Positions 44,917-57,189 of a stretch of DNA of 64,000 nucleotides are shown here, piece after piece. Position numbers and translations under genes: made by a program. Below the pieces are notes generated by a model. The model was not told where the DNA came from and ran no database searches. It worked only from the letters and a program-made list of their open reading frames with translations. This DNA comes from Diphasiastrum complanatum (taxonomy: Eukaryota; Streptophyta; Lycopodiopsida; Lycopodiales; Lycopodiaceae): assembly GCA_029204225.1 (NCBI GenBank), contig CM055092.1, positions 60,859,935 through 60,923,934 on the forward strand, in the 5' to 3' direction. The first letter of the stretch is position 1, and the number at the start of each line of letters is the position of its first letter.

Positions 44917-45355
44917 TGTTGCGTCAGTGCCTCAAAGGGCATTGGGACTTGAGCGGTTCCCCAAGACACGCTTAAGTCTAACATCAATCTATCATAAACT
45001 CACTGAAAAAGCAACTTAGAAAATGCAACATCTAACCATTCAGACTTGAAAAGACTGGAATCGCAACCAATCCGAAAGCCAGCTTAAAATCTGTCCCCAA
45101 AAGGTAACCAAAGGCAAAGACAAGTCACTCATGAAAACCCAAGGCACAGTGTCACAAAACTGACCAAATGGCATAGCGGCGGGCCACACGTTGGTGATGT
45201 GGACCCTTAGGCGCCAGCGATGCCAAAAAGGATTGTAGTAAAGGTTCTTCCAACTGGACCAATCCTAGAGGGGAATCATCCCCAAGCATCAACTTTATTA
45301 AATTTAGAAGAGATTATATTTATAGATAGACTAACTGGTCTCGGAGCCACCAACA
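44917..45355 (-). repeat. 5' LTR of copia E
   Basis: On the minus strand it starts 'TGTTGG' at 45355 and ends 'AACA' at 44917, giving 439 bases with TG...CA ends. It abuts the truncated LTR F copy, which suggests copia E inserted into that LTR. Confidence 0.74.
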
Positions 45356-46347
45356 CGTGCTAGCAAACAATATCGGATAGAAACCGTGCATTCTAAGTTT
45401 TCTCTGAGTAACTAAGAATAAGTCTGATAATAAGCAAGTTTGCTGATAAGCAGTAGCGCAGTAGCAACTCTAAAATAAATCTCTAAAAGACTGAACTAGA
45501 ATGCTCAAGATAGATAGAGAGCTTGATAGAGAGCTAACAACAATACTTTTTTATTGTGAATGATCTACTTGATAAGAGTGTAGGAAGTGTCAGGTAATAA
45601 CACTCAACGCCTTCACAATTTACAATGTTGATTTGTTGCTTCCAAACTTGAAAAGAGATGTATGAACAACTAATTTATACTAAGTAATTAGGTCATCAAA
45701 TGCGATTGCCAGTTGGCTGGTGTTCGTTGGCATTCATCTAGTTCTTTTTCAGAAATTTATTGCTGATAAGCAGTGAAAATTGGCCATAAACAGTCTATCT
45801 TCATAAATGAACTAAAATTGTTACTCTGCAAAAATGAACTGAAACTGTCACAAGCGACAAAGTCGCAAAAAGGCGTCGCAAAAAGACGCAAAAAGACGTC
45901 ACAAAGTCGCTTTTTGCCAAAAAAAAAAACCCGACAGTGTCTTTAAATCTCATTTAGAGTAGCCCCACACTTTGCCATAGTCATTTCCTTAACATTTGAG
46001 GCACTTTGAAAAAATGCAAAAAATGCGACTCTACATATTTACTCGTAATTCTTGAAAGGCAAAAAATGCGAAAAGGCGACACTGCATTTTTACACATAAT
46101 TCTTGACAGGCGACAATGCCCGGATTGCAGAGAGAGAAAATACAACACTGTTGTCAAACTCCATTATTTTTGTAGAGAGAGAAAATGCGACACTATTTTT
46201 AAACTCCATGAATTTCTATAGATTGTGTAAAAAGACTTGTAAATCTGCAGACTATGGAAAGACATGGGAAAATCCGCAAGACTGGATAAATAATGGATGA
46301 GAAGTTAAAACAATTAGTCAATTAGTAAGAAGGAGAATAATCCAACA
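45356..46347 (-). repeat. LTR of copia F, inverted and truncated
   Basis: The reverse complement starts 'TGTTGGATTATTCTCCTTCT' and follows the LTR at 41079. It is cut on the left by copia E. Internal 'gcgacact' repeats are conserved. Confidence 0.8.
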
Positions 46348-46439
46348 CTTCCATCCCAGAATGTTCCTGTGCATTCTATCCGGTTTAACGGATGAACTGT
46401 AGTAATCTTGGATTTACTCGAGAGCGATGAAAAGCAGTA

Positions 46440-46925
46440 GGTTGTTGATCATTATCGCCCTTGGGCTAACGTTAGTCATGCTCTCAGGTTGTCTCTCTAG
46501 CTTGGTCTAGGGCTTGAGCTTCTTTCACCCACTCTTTCGTTCGTCTAAAATTACCTTCCTCAATTGTCGGGTTCAAGCATTCACCTATGTATAAGAAACC
46601 GAATGATCCACTAGTAGAATCAGTAGTGGCGGACATGGATGGCTCCTTCTCTTTTCGCTTTTGGGCTCTAGTTTGGATGAATACTGATAGATGCCTTGGT
46701 CTCTCCTACCACACTCATCAGGTGTAAAGGGGGAGAGACATCTCGTTGTCTCTCCTTTCTCATTGGACACATTAGGTATGGGAGTCCGTACGCACAATCA
46801 TGGCATAGCAGTACAAAATTGTCTTGTGGCTTGTTAAGGCACTCGGCAATCCTATGGTTTTCTCCACATCCATAACACTTGATGAGAGCTCTAAATCCAG
46901 TACCTCTTATTATAATTGACAATTG
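46440..46925 (-). pseudogene. gypsy gag zinc-finger fragment
   Basis: The frame at 46668-46922 has 'CYGCGENHRIAECLN' and 'LLCHDCAYGLPYLMCP', the same double Cys/His segment as gypsy D at 36370-36480, so it comes from a related element. The continuation towards 46440 is frame-shifted and weak. No other domain of that element remains nearby. Confidence 0.8.
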
Positions 46926-46929
46926 AAAT

Positions 46930-47598
46930 TTAGCATAGACAAGACTCCAATGAACATGAATCTAAAAATTTGATAATAAAGCTAGTACATATGATGGTGC
47001 TATCCAATTCATGCACCCTAGAGAAGGACTTCAATGCCGATCTAGAATAGACTCTGGATGACTGATCTACACAAAAATAGAATGCTCCAACTGCTACTGA
47101 ATGGTTCTCAACGTGGTAGTCATATAGTAGCAACCACCATCAGAGAGAGCGAACAGCCAAAGGACCCACAAAGATATAAAACTTCTCAATTCTCTTGTAG
47201 CACTTATACCAAGCAAATCAACACATAGAATAGTAAGTTCTTCAACCTATGATCTATCCTCAATCTAATGACTCTTGCCACTTCCTAAGATTGAAACACA
47301 CTCAAATGAAGTTCAGATTATTTCAATTTCTACATGTAATTGCCTAAAACTTGATATGCAATCTTGTAGCCACCACTTAGGCTTTTCCAATGCTCTAAAT
47401 ATCAATCAAATCTAGTAAGTATTTTTTTGATATCGGAATTGATCAAGAATATAAGCGTATTTAGAGTTTTGATCTACAAAAGGTCCAATCTACATATGCA
47501 AGAAACTTGATTTTGGTGTAGAATCCCCATGCTCTAGCATTGATATCTCTCCATATCATTGATCGATGTGAATGCTTCCTTCATATCCTGAAACACAA
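46930..47598 (-). other. Leader of a second family A copia copy
   Basis: The reverse complement of this stretch matches the leader 1052-1460 of the first family A copy: 'gatcaaaactc', 'ttgaaacacactc' and 'tgtgttgatttg' blocks recur. The gag that should follow is missing and is replaced by the gypsy scrap. Confidence 0.72.
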
Positions 47599-47610
47599 GC
47601 TCTGATACCA
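47599..47610 (-). other. Primer-binding site of family A, copy 2
   Basis: The reverse complement reads 'TGGTATCAGAGC', directly beside the LTR edge. Confidence 0.87.
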
Positions 47611-48202
<592 letters not shown>

Positions 48203-48490
48203 CTTTTCAAAAGTGTTTATTCACATGCTTTTAGAATAATAAGAATATGAAATTGGCCTCAATTGCCATATAAACAAATTTGACTATACTAGTTAAAATC
48301 TCTCACAATATCTATCTATGCCAATCAGCTTAGAGGTGTTAGACATAACTAAACATTCATCTCCTAGTTTAGTAGTCACTAGTTATCCGTGAGCTCAAAT
48401 CTGTAAGGCCCCCATTATGAGGAGGAGCCATAATTGAGCATGGTTGTTAGTATGAGCAGGAAGTCTTGGGTGGTTTGGGGGGCAGACCCC
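48203..48490. other. Spacer
   Basis: No gene seen; AT-rich up to about 48460, then a G-rich repeat begins. Confidence 0.5.
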
Positions 48491-48565
48491 CTAAGAAATA
48501 GGGAATTTAGGGGGCGGTAGCCCCCGACGGGGGGTTTGGAGGGTAGAGCCCCCCAACATCAAGGG
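48460..48565. repeat. G/C-rich cluster of short hairpins
   Basis: Repeated 'ggggggcagaccccct', 'gggggcggtagcccccgac' and 'gggtagagcccccc' units, each self-complementary around a 3-5 base loop. Such clusters occur in LTRs and leaders of plant retroelements; here one lies beside a gag fragment. Confidence 0.7.
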
Positions 48566-48733
48566 ATATACACCAGTTAGTTTTCCTATGAGGTTTTTAA
48601 CCTTACGTGTATATTTGCGAAGAGATTTTTTACTCTTCTTCTGAACATTGTTCAGTCGTCCAAGAATTCTAGATCTGTAATCTATCTCTCTGAACTGGTT
48701 CAGAAATGCATCTTTCAACAGGAGATCATGCAC
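48491..48733 (-). pseudogene. gypsy gag fragment
   Basis: 'MHDLLLKDAFLNQFREIDYR' and 'ILGRLNNVQKKSKKSLRKYT' match the second half of the retrotransposon gag domain. The last codons run into the G/C-rich hairpin repeat, so the frame's end is not native. It resembles the scrap at 4354-4560. Confidence 0.6.
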
Positions 48734-49235
48734 TCAGGCACTATCTAAAGTCTTTCAAGAATAATGAGATAAGTGTTGCCTATTCAAAGTTTCATCAATA
48801 TGGTGAAACTATGATTATGGCAATCAAGGCACTGTCTCATTTTCTTGGAGGTAAAATAATTTTTGTAAAGAAAACTATTGTGGTTAAAATTTTAGGATAT
48901 GGACCAGTGAATTCCATGCTCAGATCATCTCATTTTGCAGTGTATGCTGCTTACGTTGTCTGAGTAAGCATGAAAACTATGAGCTATTGCATCCATACGA
49001 AAGAAGAAAATTGTTGCATGATTTTAAGTTGCAACTTCAATTGGAAAAAATATTGGAAGCAGACTAGATACTGTTGAATTGTACTTTGTAAATATTTTTA
49101 TTTAATATACAAAATTTTATTGTGTGTCTATAGCCTACTAGCTGGCATAAATTTGCATGCTTTTTGAAATTTTTTATAATCCGTCGATTTTGTATTATGA
49201 CGAATTTGGATTCTTCTGTAAAACCATTGGAAAAG
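48734..49235. other. 3' flank of the transposase-like gene, weak plus-strand exon
   Basis: A plus-strand frame at 48703-48963 and a following Cys-rich stretch ('CCLRCLSKHENYELLHPYER', near 48945-49000) look protein-like and have splice-like edges, but phases do not join and no family was recognised. Confidence 0.3.
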
Positions 49236-51670
49236 TTACAGTATATAGCTGTTTTTTGTGCTAGTCCGGCCATGTTGTGTACTTTTATAAAATGCCGCTC
49301 TTGCTTGCCAATGAGATTTTTCCATTTCTTGCGATGACCATATGCTAAGACTTCCACTATTTCTTGTAAAGAATGTCGAATGATGTCGTGATATGTGCTG
49401 CATGTCATAAAAACATAATCTAAATCAGTACCAAAAGTATCTAATTTAATTGCACATATTTGTCTATCGTAGTGTAAAATCAAAATCTTACCATATAATG
49501 TGTTATATGATCAACACCCCATGCACTCTGAACTACATCCACAAATTTATTAGTTGTTTTCTGTATCATTTGAACATCGGTATTTGAAAATTTATCTTTT
49601 CTCAAGTATTTCACCATGTTGTCTAACTTTTTTCCAAACTTCTACTTTGCGTATACAAGTAGGACCTTCTTCTTCAAATTTTGAGTTGCTGCAATAATTT
49701 CTTTATAAACTGTATATTGAACCTTAGATTGTTTGCCAAAATAATTTGATAAATCTTCGAGTTTTAGATTCTCCAATGCTTGGCTTGCATGGAATATTTC
49801 ATGTTTTACCTGATAACTTGTCATCTTTTTTATTTTAACGTGGCCTTTATGTAAGCCTGCTTTGGACAACACATCCTCTAATCTGGAAATACCTTCCTTT
49901 GCAGAGGCCTCTGGCTCAGAATTCCATGCAAACAAGATGTGAAGATATATTATTTTTTTTATAATATGCACCTCCGCATGCAATGTACATATATGAACAT
50001 TTCGTAGAGGAATCGGTAGTACAGGTTTCCAATTAGGATCTTCTCGATCTCTTGATGTTCCTCTACTCCTTGTCATGTCTTTTGCTGTTTTCATGCAGTA
50101 CAAACAAGGGTGTTTAGAGTTAACGCCATGAGATACAATGAACATACATTTTAATGTCTTCAAATCTCCTACTAAATGCCATTCAATGTTGAAAGTGCCA
50201 ATTCCAGAAATATTGAGTGGAACTCCCTCCATGTGATTTTTTATAGTGGCAGGATATGATGTTCTATTAAATATCCATGAGAGAATGTTATGGTCTTCTT
50301 TCAACACCTATAAAAGAATACAAAAACGTGAATAGCCTCATAATATTAACACAAAAAAGATTTTAGATATGAAATCCATATTCAAATGATTATCCCTATT
50401 TATTCTGCAAAGGAACTGCTATACCTGAAATGCTGCCAACCACCAGATATCATTTTCTGATTGAACACTGAAATTGAGGCCTTCTGAGTCTTTTGAATTT
50501 GAAAGTGCTCCATTTATGATTGTGAGACTGACTCTTTCCATTTTTTGTTCTTTTATAATTTCAGACTCATCTAACTTGAAAACAACTATCAACTTGTTTT
50601 TGACATTCTCATTTGTAATACCGTAAAAATTTATGATGAATGTTAATAACTGATTAATGTCAATAAATAAATTGTTGGAATTGTTATATGCTAAACTTTC
50701 TCCTTTCGAGCAATACACTTCATTGATATGAGATGGATTACCAGCTATTGTCTGCATACCATGGTTTAACATGTCTTTTTTTTTTAAAAAAAAGATGAAA
50801 TGGTCGTCGGATTGGAAACTTTTTTATATTTACCTGTGCAAATGCCTCCTTTATTATCTTAAACATTGTTGCATATGCTTCCCTACTGATGCTAGAAAAG
50901 TGACACTGAAGCAATGTAGTGTCTAATATTTTTCCAACTTCATCCATAATGCTATCAGTAACTGAAGCCTTAATCTTTTTCATTTTGTTATTATTTAACA
51001 TTGATTTCATAGATTTAGAAGTCAAGATAGAGCCTAGTGAGTTTCCAATTGAAATCTCATTGGCCAAAAGGTCTTCAACAACCAATGCTGATCTGCATTG
51101 CAAACATAATGTTCATGAAAATGTCAGTAGAAATTAGGACACTCATAGTATTCACAACAGTATATAATAAGCAAATCAACAGAAAGTTGAAATGAATAAA
51201 TAGCAAAATTAGTGATTATGACTAAATCAAAAAGTTCAAACAATTTTCAGTACCAAATAAGCTATAACTTATTTGAATGGACGGATTCGTCTTTTTCTAT
51301 GACCTCCTCTAGATGATAGATCACATATATCCTTGTTTACCAGTCTTTTCCTCTTGTTGCTTCGGACCTTTCTGTTGAGCACATCCATATCTTTAACAAG
51401 AGACAAATATGAGATACACATGGATTGAAATGCAATTTTTATCTCATCATTACTAGTTGTATAATGATGCAAAGAAGATTTCAACCTTTGGATCTCCTCC
51501 TTGAGTATCTCATTTTCATCCAAACAAGTTTTCATTTTTGTAGATTTTTCTTCGCACTCCTTTGATATTTTCCTTGATTCCTCTTCCAAATAATGTATTC
51601 TTTGCATTGAATGTGCATTCCCATAGAGCATCAAATTCTCACAGTTAACCAAAAAGGCCATTTTTACCAT
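49236..51670 (-). pseudogene. Multi-exon transposase-like gene of unknown family
   Basis: A reverse-strand gene with good splice sites. The 5' block 51269-51670 encodes a coiled coil ('ENEILKEEIQRLKSSL') with a basic tail ('RGGHRKRRIRPFK'). Exon 50834-51092 has 'IMDEVGKILDTTLLQCHFSS'. Exon 50425-50751 has 'KLIVVFKLDESE'. Exon 49492-50307 has 'EWHLVGDLKTLKCMF', 'SKHPCLYCMK' and 'VQSAWGVDHITHYM'. The last exon, 49236-49397, has 'WSSQEMEKSHWQARAAFYKS' and 'TQHG' before a TAA. Introns of 82, 117 and 94 bases are GT-AG and keep phase. Only one in-frame stop (TAG, 49642-49644) is seen. The junction of the 5' block to exon 50834-51092 is not in phase with any donor I found. The conserved Asp and the Cys/His motifs recall transposon proteins, but I cannot name the family. 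Confidence 0.6.
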
Positions 51671-52262
51671 GACACATATAGATTATTAATTGACTCACCG
51701 AATGAAAATTTGGATGTTGCAATGAACATGGATCAATAGGATACAATATTCATGATGACCATAAATCTACATGTTTTAGCTTTTCCTCCCTGTATCGGAC
51801 CATATCAGAAGTTGACAATTTGGGTTGCTTTGAATTTCTCGTCCTGAGCGGAGCATATTTAGGTGACAGATCCACATGAAGATGATAAAGCTTTGTCATC
51901 AGTACAATAGTATAGTAACAAACAACACAATGACAATAACAAAGCTGGAGATGGCGCTAACGACTCTATTGGAGGTAGAGATGGCGTAGGCTTTTTTTAG
52001 AAATGTCCCTCCGCATTCAAATTTTTGAGTGTTTCCAACTATTGGGAGGGAATATTTTAGCATTTTGAAAATTTATATTTTAACTATGGTTAAACACCAA
52101 TGAAGTTTGATGTAACTAAACTAAGGTGCATTCATTTACATGGAAAGTAGTGCGGGCAGATGCATAAAGAAGTTAGAAAATGATATTATAATTACTTTAT
52201 AGTTATTTTTCTCTCTCCTACATGGCATTTCTTATAGGGCCCTCTTTGGGCCCATATTTTCT
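51671..52262. other. Spacer
   Basis: No gene recognised. It may hold the promoter of the gene to the left; nothing diagnostic was seen. Confidence 0.5.
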
Positions 52263-52800
52263 CTAATAGTTCAAGTGACCAAGCCTCTTATGCCACAATT
52301 CAGTTTGCGATGGAATGGACGAGACAAGTCCATGTTGCCCCTTGATTGTAGCATTCAACCTGTACAATTTAGTATTGGGCTCCCTTACTCCATCCGCAAT
52401 AACTTTGAACTTTTGGTTCACATCCTTCACAAAGCAATGATCATGGGCAAATTCTGCTTTCAACTTTTAATCAGTAATGAATCCAACAGAAAGTAGATTT
52501 TTCTTCAAAACTGGTACGTAAAGTACCTCCCTGATCATCCTGCTTTTGCCATCAAGTAGTTGGATTGAAACGGTGCCTATCCCCTTGATTTTGCACACAT
52601 CACCATTTGCTTGTGAAACAGACGTTCCATTATCCAACACTTTCAAGCTACTCAACCAATCCTTGTTACCTGTCATGTGTCTTGTGGCTTTCGAGTCAAT
52701 ATACCACACTTGATCATCTTGATTAGATGACAATGCAGATATGAAGATGCTAGAGTCTTCAAACTCACCCTCATCGACAAGGTTACCTGCTTGTTTTGGT
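52263..52800 (-). pseudogene. copia G protease and GAG-pre-integrase
   Basis: The protease active site is altered to 'WYIDSKATRHMTGNK', where the canonical DSGA reads DSKA. 'EVLYVPVLKKNLLSVGFITD' follows; then, after a stop, 'FAHDHCFVKDVNQKFKVIAD' and the zinc-domain start 'ELWHKRLGHLNY', where the element ends at about 52263. Integrase and RT are gone. The Gly-to-Lys change in the active site would inactivate the protease. Confidence 0.88.
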
Positions 52801-52804
52801 TTTC

Positions 52805-53640
52805 CCTTGCCTTGTTCCGCTAGGAATTTTCGACATTCACTCTTCCGATAATCCTTTTTACCACAATGGAGGCACTTGTCTTTCTTCTTGGTCTACTGAA
52901 AGATCTCTCATCCTCATGAGTCTTGGCAAATTGTTGTTTAAACTTCTTCTTGCTCTTGCCCTTGTCTTCTTTTTGGCATGTCGCAAGTGCCTGATCGTCA
53001 GTATTTTGACGTCTAGCTTTCACCATTTCTCGTCGCTGCTCTTCCTGCATCAACATTCCTATAAGCTCGTCAAAGTTAGGCAATCTTTCTCTTGATGTTA
53101 TTCCGCTCACAAACATCTACTAGGATTCTGCAATGCCACACAATGCATTGTGCACCAGCTCCACATCACGTATGCACTCACCAATATAATGCAGTTCATC
53201 CCTCATTGTCTTGATTCTGGTCATATAAGTCTGAATGTGCTCTCCTTGCTCCATGTGGGCACTATTCAGTTTTGACTTTAGAAACATGATTCTTGACAGA
53301 TTTTATGTCTCAAGCTGCTCTTTTAGCACATCTCATGCCTGTCTGGGTGTAACAGCATCATAAATGTGTGTAATGACCCAACGGGGTTGGCTCAGTTGGT
53401 TGGCTTGGCATCCAAAGTTTCTTTGGTCCCAGGTTTGAGCCTCCCCTTGGAAACCAAGAAGCATAAATGTGTGTAATGATGTGATCCTTCACTGACAAGT
53501 TAATGAAGGTCAAAGCTTTTCTCATCTTCTTGTCGAACACTTTGATGTCCACTTCATTTGACAGCCTTCTCTCATCACCTGTGATGACTTCCCACACGTC
53601 TTTCTCCATCAGTATGTTTTTCATTTTGAATTTCCACACT
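52805..53640 (-). pseudogene. copia G gag
   Basis: Begins in the 53358-53639 frame ('MWKFKMKNILMEKDVWEVIT', 'RKALTFINLSVKDHI'), a UBN2-type gag. It is interrupted by the SINE-like insertion at 53377-53461, then continues in other frames ('LNSAHMEQGEHIQTYMTRIK', 'LPNFDELIGMLMQEEQRREM'). The zinc knuckle reads 'CLHCGKKDYRKSEC', with Tyr in place of the zinc-binding His. Confidence 0.87.
53377..53461 (+). mobile_element. Short tRNA-derived SINE-like insertion
   Basis: An 85-base insertion in copia G gag, flanked by perfect 18-bp duplications 'cataaatgtgtgtaatga' (53359-53376 and 53462-53479). Inside, 'tggctcagttgg' (53388-53399) fits the pol III A box and 'ggtttgagcct' (53432-53442) fits the B box. 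The tail ends 'ccaagaag' with no poly(A). Long target duplications and a tRNA-like promoter are the signs of a SINE; it is very short for one. Confidence 0.82.
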
Positions 53641-54930
53641 GCATAATAAAAATCCCGTCCAATTAGCTACTTTCACTCAAAATGGACTCTCCCATGTTTG
53701 TCATTGCAAAACTGCTTGAAATTTCTACCGTAGGCTGAAAGTAGTATGACGAGGCCAACCGTGATGTCATAAGTCAGAAATAATTACCTACATTTTTTCC
53801 CTTACTAGGCCACTCGCCGCTTTTCCACCAAATTGAAAGCCAAATCGGCGTCGCCTTCCAAAATGCTTCTTGTCACCAACTCCCAACTACGTGCCCAATG
53901 GAATGGTAAACTTTTGGTGCACTCTGAACACTTTCTCCGCTACAATCACTCTGTTTTGTTGTACCGTACTTGTAGGTACAGTTCGGGTGCCCTTCGTTTG
54001 GAGGTTATAGCCTTTCGTTTGGATCAAAACGGATAAAGGACCCACAAATAGGGACTTTTCTAGTTTTTGAACTGTTTTTTCAGAGTGAAGAAACTTCACC
54101 TTTCATGAACTTGGTACCCAACTGTGAATTGCACTTCAGGCCCCTTCCATTGAAATTCAAGTGGATTTAAGGAGATCCAATGATCAGTTTTGATCTGATG
54201 GTGCTCCCTTTTCTAGATCACCACCTTTGATCTACAAAGGAGCTTATCATGTGGTCATCAACCTGCCCGTGAGCCAAACTCTTCTCTTGGAGACACCAAC
54301 TCCCTCGAGCCACTACGATTTTAGCTCGGTTGGACGCGTGCAAGCCACGCTCTCCTCTCTGTTTGCGGTCGCGCCTACCCTGGCCATTTTCAGCCTGATC
54401 AAACTTAGTGTTGGATCAATTTGAGCATGATCTGAGGCCTGGACCAGGGTTGCCCTACTAATTCCAAGTCTACAGAGTGTTCAATCATGAAATTCCGTGG
54501 AGAAACGACGATTTTTGGTCAACTTGCTAGGTTATCTATCTGCAGACAAATCTCTAATACAAAGCTCAGAATCTCTCCATGGCTGGTTGACAATATGATT
54601 AGCTTCCTTCCTATCCTTATGGCATCTAAAACGGTGCACAAACAACGAAGAAATCACCAGTTATGTGTAGAAAACCTTAACCCCAAACTGGTTTCAATTG
54701 TCAACTGGCTTCAAAATTGTCAATTTTTCACCAAATTTTTCCTTGTCTGATGCTATGCACAGGCTAATAAGCCTTCTGCTAAGCTTGGCAAGCCACTATA
54801 AACTAGAAACTGTGCATTAGTGTTTCTCTTTCCATCTACAACCCGTCGTAAACAACGAACTCTCAGAAGACTGCTCTCCCAAAGCTCTCTTCAACATCGA
54901 CACTGTACTGTTGTGTACACTCCTTGTACG
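53641..54930 (-). other. Long leader of copia G
   Basis: About 1.3 kb lies between the primer site and gag. No domain was recognised in either strand. It is longer than usual for a copia leader and may include another insertion. Confidence 0.45.
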
Positions 54931-54942
54931 ACTCTGATACCA
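54931..54942 (-). other. Primer-binding site of copia G
   Basis: The reverse complement reads 'TGGTATCAGAGT', one base from the usual initiator-Met tRNA complement. Confidence 0.83.
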
Positions 54943-55257
54943 ACTTAGAATTTGCTTCAAACAGGAACACAGATCATGCTACACAATAACACAGACATAA
55001 AACACTTTCCACAGCAAGCTCACATAGCAACTGTATTTCTCAAAATGAAATTACACTGTACATATAGTTGTTCACTCAGGCAACCCATGCATGACCCAGG
55101 TTGCCGTTGGCGGGACGCGTGTCCCATCGACTTGCCTCGTGGCGAGGCCAACTAATCCTTATTGACTGATAGGACCCACAATACAGTAGCATAGTGATTC
55201 TACTTTAATTCTAACTTTTATGTCTCCCAAGAGTAATACAAAGAAAATGTGCCAACA
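54943..55257 (-). repeat. 5' LTR of copia G
   Basis: On the minus strand it starts 'TGTTGGCACATTTTC' at 55257 and ends beside the primer site, giving about 315 bases. It contains a GC-rich patch near 55100-55150. Confidence 0.7.
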
Positions 55258-55581
55258 ATGTTTTACGTATAGGATAATTTAGTTTCCAACCTAGGAGCTT
55301 TATTCCTCCCAACAATATCTGCTTGAGGAGGCATAAAGCCTTGCCTAGGGGATTTACCTAATATAAAGCTTGATTAAAATTATAGAAATTCTTGTATTGC
55401 TTTGTTTGGGTGAGAATGTCTTGGCCAAACAACTCCTCCACCATTTAGTCCATAATTCCTTGTCAAAGATGGCTACCTAAGCTCTCTAAAAGGGCTTTAC
55501 GGCCTAGACAAGGCTCTCTTTGTTGTTTATCCTTTACACTATATAAAGAACTAGGCTAGGGAACTACCCTCATGCTATAGA
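55258..55581. other. Spacer
   Basis: No gene seen. Contains a 'cccaacaatatctgc' stretch that could be the edge of another LTR. Confidence 0.4.
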
Positions 55582-57045
55582 CTACAGCTCTTGGGTAGTA
55601 TCATCATGGACATAGAGGCACTCACAAACATGATTGATACTTTTTAACGAACTTGGAAGAATAATCACAACTTGCTTCCTAGCCATTACCTCCAATGACT
55701 TGAAGTTGAGGTGACCGATCCTTTTATGCCAAACCTCTGGAATAGGTATTTGCTCTCTTGCAACACATCCAACTTGGTTAGCAATCATGCAAGCATCTAG
55801 TTTGAACAACTTCCCTTGTCTTTTACCTTTTTCAATCAAGATATTCTTCCTTTGGTCATACAAGCATCTCCATCAAACTCAACTTTGAGGCCTTTACTTA
55901 GCAATTGACTCACAGTAAGCAGATTATTGGTAATAGATGAAATGAATAAAACATCCTCCAAATGACATTCCTATTTGTAGAGAGAGAAATAGGAATTGTG
56001 CCAATTCCTTTGATTGCACACTCACCATCATTGGCCGTGTAGATCACCCTCTTGTTATCTCTATATGCCAACAAAGAAGTGAAATACTCTTAAAGTCTGT
56101 GAAAAGTCATGTGTGAACTTGCTCCACTATCAATCCACCATGGACCTAGATCTCCATCATTAGCAAGCATACATGAAGAAATCACAAAAGCATCATCATT
56201 TGCATCTCGAACATCCAAACCATCCTCATCAAGAGTAAGATTACCTTGCTTGTCTCCTTGCTCTTATTCTTGTAGCATTCACTTGCAAAGTGTCCTTTGA
56301 TGCCACAATAGAAGCACTTGAGCTTTGATCTATCATTCTCTTTGCCATTTGAAGAAGCCTCCCCTTGATCTTGCCCCTTTAGACCACTTACTTTTGCTTT
56401 TGCCCTTGAAGTTTCCCTTGATGAACATAGCCTCCTCTCCAACTTGATATGTTGATGAAGATCCACCTCTTGCTTGAAGCCTATATTCCTCATTGATCAA
56501 GATCTCTTGAAGATAGATCAAACTTGGCAAAGTCTTTGAATAGCAAGACTTTGAACAATGTTAGCATAAGCATCCAACAATCCATTAAGAATAACTTGAA
56601 CAATCTCTCCTTCCTTAATGCGCTCATCAATGCAAGCTAACTCATCATTCAATTCTTTCACTCTCAAAATAAAAGTATTTGGACGTTCATCACTCTTTTG
56701 AAAACAAGAAAAGATTTGTCTTCTTAGATTCAACACTCTAGAAGTAGACTTGGATTCCTAAAGCTTCTTCAATGAATCCCAAGCGTACTTTGATGAAGTA
56801 CTCTTACCAACTTCCTTGAGAAGCTCATTGGTAACATTCATCTTTATCATGTGTAGAGCCCTTTTGGCCCTCTTGTCGTACCTCATTTGATCTTGTTGTG
56901 TTGCTAGTCTCTCCTTCAAGCCTACAATAATATCCAAAACATCATTCATCTCAAAAAGTGATTCCCTCCTCACTTTCCACAATGAATAGCTACTTGAGGT
57001 AAGTCTATCATTGGATTCCAACATGACTCTACTTAATGTAGCCAT
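55582..57045 (-). pseudogene. copia family A, copy 3: gag to GAG-pre-integrase
   Basis: Read right to left: gag from the ATG at 57045 ('MATLSRVMLESNDRLTSSSY'), near-identical in layout to the family A gag at 1552. Then 'CFQKSDERPNTFILRVKELN', a CCHC knuckle 'CFYCGIKGHFASECYKNK' at about 56270-56315, a protease region (about 56100-55870, with stops), and 'WHKRIGHLNFKSLEVMARKQ' up to 'HVCECL' at about 55620, where it breaks. Frames shift at 56758, 56518 and within the protease. Confidence 0.92.
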
Positions 57046-57189
57046 GTAGTAATGACTTGAAAGAGATGCAAAACACCAAAAGTGTGTTTTTGCATATGCA
57101 ATTGGAAGGCCAAATGATGAAGAGGCCGTACCATCTATCGGCAGCCCAGCTGTTATAGCTAGTGCAAAAAATTTCGAGACTTAAAAATT

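Noticed and set aside
48703-48963. Plus-strand frame of 85 codons with splice-like edges
   Set aside because: Exon phases do not join and no family fits; kept only as a weak note.
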